NCBI GenBank assembly: GCA_031271325.1
Contig: JAISVY010000011.1
Span: forward strand, 1 to 5,761
Length of the DNA stretch: 5,761 bases
Source: Oscillospiraceae bacterium
Lineage (GTDB): Bacteria > Bacillota > Clostridia > Oscillospirales > UBA929
Direction: 5' to 3'
Position 1 is the stretch's first letter. Each line of letters starts with the position of its first letter. The notes under the pieces were generated by a model. The model was not told where the DNA came from. It was given only the letters and a program-made list of their open reading frames with translations, and ran no database searches. The position numbers were made by a program, and so were the translations under genes. This document shows, in pieces, positions 1 through 4,063 of the stretch.

Positions 1-65
1 AATCCTTCTTGGATTTCAAGCCGATCGTCCATCGTTAGGTGTTTGCTCTTGTTTTTGTCCGACAT
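1..65 (-). CDS. IS30-family transposase, N-terminal fragment (runs off the window)
   Basis: The minus strand from the ATG at 65-63 gives 21 codons, beginning MSDKNKSKHLTMDDRLEIQE, before the window ends. The KHLT-DDRLEIQ pattern is the start of the N-terminal helix-turn-helix (HTH_38 type) that IS30-family transposases use to bind their inverted repeats. The catalytic DDE domain is not visible. The start is supported by a strong Shine-Dalgarno, GAGGAGG (complement of 71-77), 5 nt upstream of the ATG. The last two G of that site and the ATG itself are in the 3' arm of an inverted repeat (see 64-112), so translation is probably restrained in long transcripts. The family call rests on a short stretch and is likely but not certain. 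Whether the gene is intact cannot be judged here. Confidence 0.7.
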   Translation of the reverse strand, partial: MSDKNKSKHLTMDDRLEIQEG

Positions 66-112
66 GGTAACCTCCTCGTCCGCGGTTCATTTCCCAGACT
101 AAAGGTTACCAT
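64..112 (-). promoter_or_regulatory. Inverted repeat covering the transposase RBS and start codon
   Basis: ATGGTAACC (64-72) and GGTTACCAT (104-112) are perfect 9-bp inverted repeats separated by 31 nt. In minus-strand mRNA the 3' arm includes the start codon and the end of the Shine-Dalgarno, so folding would hide the initiation site. A weak -10-like TATGGT (complement of 108-113) overlaps the 5' arm. A transcript starting from it would begin near 101 and lack that arm, whereas read-through from outside the element would carry it. This matches the known protection of IS10 and IS50 transposases against external transcription. The function is inferred; the repeat is seen directly. Confidence 0.5.
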
Positions 113-211
113 ATTCCACGTCTCACAGTAAACGCTACCCCATCAGCCACTGTTGCACTTGCTTTGCGAAGTTACTCCGTTTGAGAAAGCCCGCCCGGAC
201 GGATTTTGTTC

Positions 212-241
212 TTGACACCCGGCGATTGCATATGGTATACT
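212..241 (+). promoter_or_regulatory. Sigma-A-type promoter of the B12-riboswitch operon
   Basis: A perfect -35 box TTGACA (212-217) is separated by 18 nt from TATACT (236-241). A TGG directly before the -10 supplies an extended -10. Transcription would start near 248, just ahead of the first paired element of the riboswitch. The promoter lies downstream of the probable IS30 end, so the insertion has not removed it. Confidence 0.8.
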
Positions 242-261
242 TAACCAAACTCAATATTGGA

Positions 262-432
262 CGTACCGGTGCGCGTTTGAAAAAGCGCGAGAATAGGGAA
301 TCGGGTGAAAATCCCAGACAGTCCTGCTGCCGTGATGACGCGGCTTATCCACGTGTTTACACAAGCCACTGGGGATACCTCCCCGGGAAGGCGGATAAGC
401 GAATCTGTCTCAGTCGGAAGACCTGCCGGTTC
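262..432 (+). promoter_or_regulatory. Cobalamin (adenosylcobalamin-type) riboswitch aptamer
   Basis: The RNA contains the hallmark blocks of the cobalamin riboswitch in the right order. They are AATAGGGAATCGGGTGAAAA (292-311) continuing into ATCCCAGACAG (311-321), then GCTGCCGTGA (326-335), GCCACTGGGG (365-374), GGGAAGGCGG (385-394), and the B12 box AGTCGGAAGACCTGCCGG (412-429). Supporting pairings are ACCGG (265-269) with CCGGT (426-430) closing the aptamer as P1, GCTTATCC (343-350) with GGATAAGC (393-400), and GGGG (371-374) with CCCC (381-384). Downstream are hairpins at 437-468 (two 5-bp stems around an internal loop, loop CAGGATA) and 474-493, and then an intrinsic terminator at 507-538. 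In this family ligand binding favours termination, so the two genes behind it should be expressed when cobalamin is scarce. The first base of the aptamer is approximate. Confidence 0.93.
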
Positions 433-506
433 GGTTCCACAACACTCCACAGGATATGGAGGGTGTGGCTTTGCCGGGAAGGCCGTGTTCCGGTGTCGCT
501 TTATAC

Positions 507-538
507 GCCTCAGTCCTGCGGGACTGAGGTTATTTTAT
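507..538 (+). terminator. Intrinsic terminator in the riboswitch expression platform
   Basis: CCTCAGTCC (508-516) and GGACTGAGG (521-529) form a perfect 9-bp stem with a TGCG tetraloop, followed by TTATTTTAT (530-538). It lies between the aptamer and the first gene, whose Shine-Dalgarno starts at 546, so it acts as a leader attenuator rather than an end-of-operon signal. The sequence CTCAGTC of its left arm also occurs at 409-415, next to the B12 box, which gives the right arm an alternative partner. Confidence 0.85.
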
Positions 539-559
539 ACTGAACAGGAGAGTGAAAAC

Positions 560-955
560 ATGCAAAAGCAAACAAAAGCCATTATCGCCGTTATCGCCGC
601 GCTGATCATCCTCGCGGGAGCGTTTACGGCCGTCTGGTTTCTGACGCGCCCCGAAACGCAGACCGGAGAGAAAGCGCTCCGCGTAGACATCGTCGCCGAC
701 GGGGAAACGGAGACGGTGGAATTCCGTACCGACGCGGAATTCCTCAGGCAGGCGCTGGAAGAGCAGAACCTGATCGAAGGCGAGGAAAGCGCATACGGTC
801 TGATGGTCACATCGGTCAAAGGGAGAGCGGCGGACGACGCCCTAAAGGAATTCTGGCTTCTTAAGAAAAACGGCGCGGACTTAACGGAAGGCGTGGATAC
901 CACGCCGGTCGCCGACGGCGACACGTTTGAGCTTGTACTGACAACGTGGGGATAA
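560..955 (+). CDS. Membrane-anchored DUF4430 (transcobalamin-like) protein
   Basis: This 131-residue protein has a single hydrophobic segment at about residues 7-28 after a short basic N-terminus. It lacks a lipobox cysteine, so it is probably a signal anchor with the remainder outside the cell. Residues 40-130 fit a DUF4430 domain, the fold shared with the C-terminal domain of transcobalamin and intrinsic factor. The typical features are FWLLKKNG (98-105), GVDTTPV (111-117) and the closing DGDTFELVL (119-127). The start at 560 is chosen because AGGAG (546-550) lies 9 nt upstream and because an earlier in-frame start at 305 would lie inside the riboswitch. The next gene begins 4 nt after the stop. 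A cobalamin riboswitch ahead and an ECF S component behind suggest that it captures a corrinoid or precursor at the cell surface and passes it to the transporter. The ligand is inferred; the domain call is by motif. Confidence 0.8.
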   Translation: MQKQTKAIIAVIAALIILAGAFTAVWFLTRPETQTGEKALRVDIVADGETETVEFRTDAEFLRQALEEQNLIEGEESAYGLMVTSVKGRAADDALKEFWLLKKNGADLTEGVDTTPVADGDTFELVLTTWG

Positions 956-959
956 CGCC

Positions 960-1484
960 GTGAAAAACGCCGGGCAGACAACCCGTACGGTAGCGGCGCT
1001 CGCGGTCAGCGCCGCGCTGCTGTTCGGGTTTCAGGTGGCAAAGGCCGCTTTTATGCCCTTTTTGCCCAATGTCGAGGTCGTATCCCTGCTGGTGATGCTG
1101 TTTACCGTAACATTCCGGCACAAGGTTCTGTTTATCATCTATATCTTTGTGCTGCTGGAAGGCATCTATTACGGCTTCGGGTTGTGGTGGGTTACCTATC
1201 TGTATGTATGGACCATTTTAGCGTTGGTCACATGGCTGTGCCGGTCGTTTGACTCCCTGTGGATCATGGCGGCGGTAGCCGGCGTGTTCGGGCTGCTGTT
1301 CGGCGCAATGGACGCAATTCCGTATATATTCATCAGCGGGTTCCCCTCCGCGTTAGCCCGGTGGATTTCCGGCATCCCTTTCGACCTTGTTCATTGCGCC
1401 GGGAATGTCGTGCTCTGCCTCGCTCTTTGGATCCCTTTGCGCCGGGTTCTGACAAGATGTGTGAAGACTTTGCGCCTGTCGTAG
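960..1484 (+). CDS. ECF-type transporter S component, predicted corrinoid-related
   Basis: This 174-residue protein is almost wholly hydrophobic, with about six membrane segments (near residues 10-30, 38-52, 56-75, 78-96, 100-128 and 145-163). That is the size and topology of substrate-binding S components of energy-coupling-factor transporters. The C-terminal ISGIPFDLVHCAGN (136-149), followed by a short hydrophobic helix and a basic PLRR tail, is typical of this superfamily. Translation starts at GTG 960, with GGGG (948-951) inside the last codons of the preceding gene and only 4 nt between the genes, so translation is probably coupled. Cobalamin control and the DUF4430 partner point to uptake of cobalamin, a corrinoid or a lower-ligand precursor, comparable to the CblT and CbrT groups; which of these cannot be decided here. 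The shared EcfA ATPases and EcfT must be encoded elsewhere, as is usual for group II ECF systems. Confidence 0.8.
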   Translation: MKNAGQTTRTVAALAVSAALLFGFQVAKAAFMPFLPNVEVVSLLVMLFTVTFRHKVLFIIYIFVLLEGIYYGFGLWWVTYLYVWTILALVTWLCRSFDSLWIMAAVAGVFGLLFGAMDAIPYIFISGFPSALARWISGIPFDLVHCAGNVVLCLALWIPLRRVLTRCVKTLRLS

Positions 1485-1499
1485 GAGCAAACCCCTTTT

Positions 1500-1527
1500 C
1501 AACCCGAAGCGCCGCAGGCGCGAGTTG
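1500..1527. repeat. Intergenic hairpin, possible small interspersed repeat
   Basis: GCGCC (1509-1513), loop GCA, GGCGC (1517-1521) is enclosed by CAAC (1500-1503) and GTTG (1524-1527) across an asymmetric internal loop. It begins 16 nt after the ECF S-component stop and has no T-tract, so it is a poor terminator. Short GC-rich imperfect palindromes of this kind are often dispersed in clostridial intergenic regions. Only one copy is visible, so the repeat assignment is a guess. Confidence 0.3.
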
Positions 1528-1565
1528 TGAAGCATGGTGTTGTTCGGCAATCCTTATCGTAGCGT

Positions 1566-1604
1566 TAACAGAGCGCTCCGTCCGGCGGACGGAGCGCTCT
1601 GTTA
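1566..1604. terminator. Perfect 18-bp hairpin between convergent genes, probable bidirectional terminator
   Basis: Positions 1566-1583 and 1587-1604 are perfectly complementary (TAACAGAGCGCTCCGTCC and its complement) around a 3-nt GGC loop. The hairpin is 81 nt past the plus-strand ECF gene and 23 nt past the minus-strand LRR gene, which is where a shared terminator is expected. The plus-strand tail is CTTTCACC and the minus-strand tail ACGCTACG, so there is no good T-tract in either direction. The stem may stop polymerase poorly, or may act mainly to protect 3' ends. The rest of 1485-1627 holds no gene that I can support. Confidence 0.6.
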
Positions 1605-1627
1605 CTTTCACCTATGGGAACAGATGC

Positions 1628-2176
1628 TTACACCGGACTTCGGAAATACCAGATGTCGCAATTCGGCAGGGCGGCCGACAACTCTTCTTTTTGTTCGTCG
1701 GTCAGTTGGGTGTCGGCACACTCCAGGTGCGTCAAACCGGTCATTTCTTTGAGCACGGAGATGTCGGTGATCGGGTTGCCGCTTAGTTTCAGTTCCATTA
1801 TATTGGGAAGCTCTCTCAAGACGCCGAGGTCGGTTATGTTGTTGTCGCTGATGTTCAGCTGCGTCAGCTTCGTCAGCTTTCCGAGGTCTTGAATGCTTTC
1901 CAGATTGTTTACGCTGACATCTAAATATATCAGGGCGGTTAGGTTTTTCAGCGGGCTTATATTGGTGATTTTATTGCCCTTCAGACCGAGATACTCCAGC
2001 GCTTTTGCGTGGCGCAGGTCTTTTATGCCGCTGTCTCCCAAGTCTTTGTCGGGAATATAGATCGACGTTTTGTCAAGCGGATGGGCAATTCCGTCAACAA
2101 TCAGTTCCGTTGGGGTACAGCCGCCCACTAGGGCGAGCAGAAGAATGAGCGCAAGCGCGGCAGCCAGCTTTTTCAC
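1628..2176 (-). CDS. Small leucine-rich-repeat lipoprotein
   Basis: This 182-residue protein begins with a lipoprotein signal peptide (basic MKK, hydrophobic 4-16, lipobox VGGC with cysteine 20), so it should be tethered to the outer face of the membrane. Residues 54-160 are about five 22-residue leucine-rich repeats of the internalin/SDS22 type, with LxxLxLxxNxI cores near 60, 82, 104, 126 and 148. The last is degenerate and followed by an AALPNC cap often seen at the end of bacterial LRR proteins. It starts at GTG 2176, with AAAGGGG (2186-2192) 9 nt upstream. The xylanase stop is only 17 nt away, so the two are almost certainly co-transcribed. LRR proteins usually bind other proteins, so it could be a surface adhesin or an accessory to the xylanase. 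The true role is unknown. Internalin proper is much longer, so no gene name is given. Confidence 0.85.
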   Translation of the reverse strand: MKKLAAALALILLLALVGGCTPTELIVDGIAHPLDKTSIYIPDKDLGDSGIKDLRHAKALEYLGLKGNKITNISPLKNLTALIYLDVSVNNLESIQDLGKLTKLTQLNISDNNITDLGVLRELPNIMELKLSGNPITDISVLKEMTGLTHLECADTQLTDEQKEELSAALPNCDIWYFRSPV

Positions 2177-2193
2177 GGTTTGTTGCCCCTTTC

Positions 2194-3984
2194 TTATGTG
2201 TCTAATCCATAGAAGGTCACGATGGCCTGTGCGCGGGAATAGACCTGCATCGGCTCAAACGTTTTCGCTTCGTTGTCGGTACCGGTCATGATGCCCGTAT
2301 GGGTCACATAATTGACCGCGCCTATCGCCCATTCGGGCATATCGGCGGTGTCGCTGAAATCCGCCGCCGGCGCTCCGGTCACGTCCTTGCCCAGCGCCGC
2401 CAAGACGTTGCAGATCAGACGCGCGGACTGTCTGCGGTTGATGGTGCCCAAGGGGTTGTACTTGCCGTCGCTGCCGTCAACTAAGCCAAGGTTGCCTGCC
2501 GTGACGATGTCGGCATCGTCGGTATCGCTGAACGTAATATTCCGCGAACCGTATTCCGCAAGCAGGGTTTCCGCGTCTTTGCCGGTGGTTTTCATCAGCC
2601 AGTTGAGCGCGAGGCGGGCGTACTCGCCGCGTAAAATGGGCTGCGTGTAATCGCTTTGCAGGTCTTCGGGCACGAACCCCTCTTCCAGCGCCGCGAGGAG
2701 GCGTTCCCGCGCCCACTCCGGCATATCGGACGTATCCGGCTCTTCCGGCTCTTCCGGGGTTACGGGTTCTTCGGGTTCTTCCGGCGGGGTTTCGGGCTTG
2801 AGCGTTTCGACTAAAACAGCGTCCCGCGTAGCCGGGTCGTTATACAGTCCTTCCAAGAAACCGTCCGGGTCGGCGACGGCGTAAAACGAGGGCTTCGCGT
2901 TGAACGAACCGTCGAACAGGAGCGGTTCCCCCTGCCTGCGCCAACTTGCGGTGTCCTCCAAACCCCAGAAGGTGACACGCGCAATGTTTTCGCTGTATTT
3001 TTTATAAATTTGGAAGAGCCGCGCGTACAGATCGGCTTGCTGCTTCTCCGTTTCCGCGTTAAGGCTGTGCATCGACATCCAGTTCCCGGCGGGAATATCC
3101 AGCTCGGTGACGCTGACCTCACAGCCGGTTTCAACAAAGCGCTCAATGGTCGCCTCTACGTCATCCACATTGAGGTCGTCAATAAAGAAATGCGATTGCA
3201 TACCAAGCCCTTCGATCAGCAGGCGGCCGGGTTCGGTGTTGCGGGGATCGCTCTCCCACTGCGCGTTCAGTTCCTCGGCCATTAGCGCGATCGCCTCGCG
3301 CTTGCCCTGCATCGTCTCGTTAAAATCATTGTAATACAGCACGGCGCTGGGATCCGTCTGCCGGGCGAAGACAAAGGCGTCATATATATAGTCCGCGCCG
3401 CTCTCTTGACCGGAGGCACCGTTCGCATAGGCTCTGTACCAAGCCGAATCTTTACGCAGGGCGTCCCGCCAATCGCTCGGAGGGTTCCCTACGCCGTCTG
3501 TGAACGCCTCGTTTACGACATCCCAAGAGATCAGTTTGCCGGCAAAATGCCCCGCAACCGCTTTGATATACGCCTCCAGGTTGGCTTTTGCCTGCGACCG
3601 GTTCAACCCGACGTTCAGCCACGCGGCGGACTGTGAATGCCACGCGAGCACATGCCCGTGTATCGCGAAATCCGGGATACTCTCCAACAGCCAATCGACA
3701 AAGGAAAAATCATAATTGCCCTTTGACTCTGTGAACGCGTTCGGCTTCATCACGTTCTCCGCCGTCAGCGCGTTGAAATGGCGTTCCATTAAGCCGAGAC
3801 GGCGGTCGGTAACATTGTCCGGCGTAAAGATAGCGCCAAGCAGAAAATCATCTTTGTAAATCTCGCGGAGCGAAGGGAGAGCCAAGCTCGCTTCCATGCC
3901 GTCAGCCGCCGCGGCCGTGGGTACGGCCGAGACTAGGAGCGCGAGCGCCAGCGCCAGTGTAAGGAGCTTCTTTTTTTTTACCAC
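2194..3984 (-). CDS. Secreted GH10 endo-1,4-beta-xylanase with SLH cell-surface anchor
   Basis: The 596-residue enzyme hydrolyses internal beta-1,4 links of xylan at the cell surface. A signal peptide (KKKK then hydrophobic 7-21, cleavage near 26-28) leads into a GH10 barrel at about 38-372. Visible GH10 landmarks are TAENVMK (74-80), HVLAWHSQ (111-118), the acid/base E159 in WDVVNEA, YYNDFNE (217-223), QSH (263-265), the nucleophile E294 in SVTELDI, and WGLEDTASW (340-348). The catalytic domain therefore looks complete and active. A Pro/Glu linker (396-419) is followed by three SLH-type modules (about 420-468, 482-532 and 541-594), the first the most divergent. SLH modules bind pyruvylated secondary wall polymers. 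Translation starts at GTG 3984, with AGGAGG (complement of 3995-4000) 10 nt upstream. The gene lies between a GH67 alpha-glucuronidase and an LRR lipoprotein on the same strand. No carbohydrate-binding module is seen. Confidence 0.95.
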   Translation of the reverse strand: MVKKKKLLTLALALALLVSAVPTAAAADGMEASLALPSLREIYKDDFLLGAIFTPDNVTDRRLGLMERHFNALTAENVMKPNAFTESKGNYDFSFVDWLLESIPDFAIHGHVLAWHSQSAAWLNVGLNRSQAKANLEAYIKAVAGHFAGKLISWDVVNEAFTDGVGNPPSDWRDALRKDSAWYRAYANGASGQESGADYIYDAFVFARQTDPSAVLYYNDFNETMQGKREAIALMAEELNAQWESDPRNTEPGRLLIEGLGMQSHFFIDDLNVDDVEATIERFVETGCEVSVTELDIPAGNWMSMHSLNAETEKQQADLYARLFQIYKKYSENIARVTFWGLEDTASWRRQGEPLLFDGSFNAKPSFYAVADPDGFLEGLYNDPATRDAVLVETLKPETPPEEPEEPVTPEEPEEPDTSDMPEWARERLLAALEEGFVPEDLQSDYTQPILRGEYARLALNWLMKTTGKDAETLLAEYGSRNITFSDTDDADIVTAGNLGLVDGSDGKYNPLGTINRRQSARLICNVLAALGKDVTGAPAADFSDTADMPEWAIGAVNYVTHTGIMTGTDNEAKTFEPMQVYSRAQAIVTFYGLDT

Positions 3985-4018
3985 GGTAGTATGTCCTCCT
4001 GTTTCGTTTCTTATCAGT

Positions 4019-4027
4019 ATAATATCA
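4019..4027 (-). promoter_or_regulatory. Possible extended -10 promoter of the xylanase gene
   Basis: In the 79-nt gap after the GH67 stop, the minus strand reads TGATATTAT (complement of 4019-4027), a TGn-extended -10 with one mismatch to TATAAT. There is no convincing -35. A transcript would start near 4012 and give a leader of roughly 27 nt containing the AGGAGG site. No terminator hairpin is visible in the gap, so read-through from the upstream gene is equally possible. Confidence 0.35.
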
Positions 4028-4063
4028 GGGATGTCTGCCTGTTTGCGTTAGCGAAGGCGGCGG

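Larger units (their letters stand above)
1..175 (-). mobile_element. IS30-family insertion sequence, 5' end only
   Basis: The leftward-reading transposase start at 65 is preceded by about 100 nt without another gene. That leader contains CACTGTTGCACTTGC (148-162). Read on the minus strand this gives AAGTGCAACAGTG, which resembles the terminal inverted repeat of many IS30-family elements, as far as I remember the family. The true end probably lies between about 162 and 180, because the promoter of the next operon begins at 212. The other end of the element, the matching inverted repeat and the target duplication are outside the window, so the right boundary is approximate and the element's intactness is unknown. 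Confidence 0.6.

Noticed and set aside
322..454. Complementarity of the loop at 450-454 (CAGGA) with 322-326 (TCCTG), a possible kissing contact like the L5-L13 interaction of cobalamin riboswitches
   Set aside because: Only five bases match and I could not place the second segment confidently in the family's L5 loop, so chance is a sufficient explanation.
181..543. Open frame on the plus strand across the leader, and the longer in-frame extension from 305 into the DUF4430 gene
   Set aside because: Both overlap the promoter, riboswitch and terminator, lack a ribosome site and give no recognisable protein. The ATG at 560 has AGGAG and starts with a proper membrane anchor.
1333..1786. Overlapping open frames on both strands around 1259-1786, including one with a repeated TERSVRRTERSV peptide
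   Set aside because: The peptide repeat is only the two arms of the 18-bp palindrome being translated, and the frames are shadows of the ECF and LRR genes.
2740..2790. Short direct repeats of GGCTCTTCC/GGTTCTTCC type
   Set aside because: They encode the Glu-Glu-Pro repeats of the xylanase linker, so they are ordinary low-complexity linker coding and not a separate repeat element.
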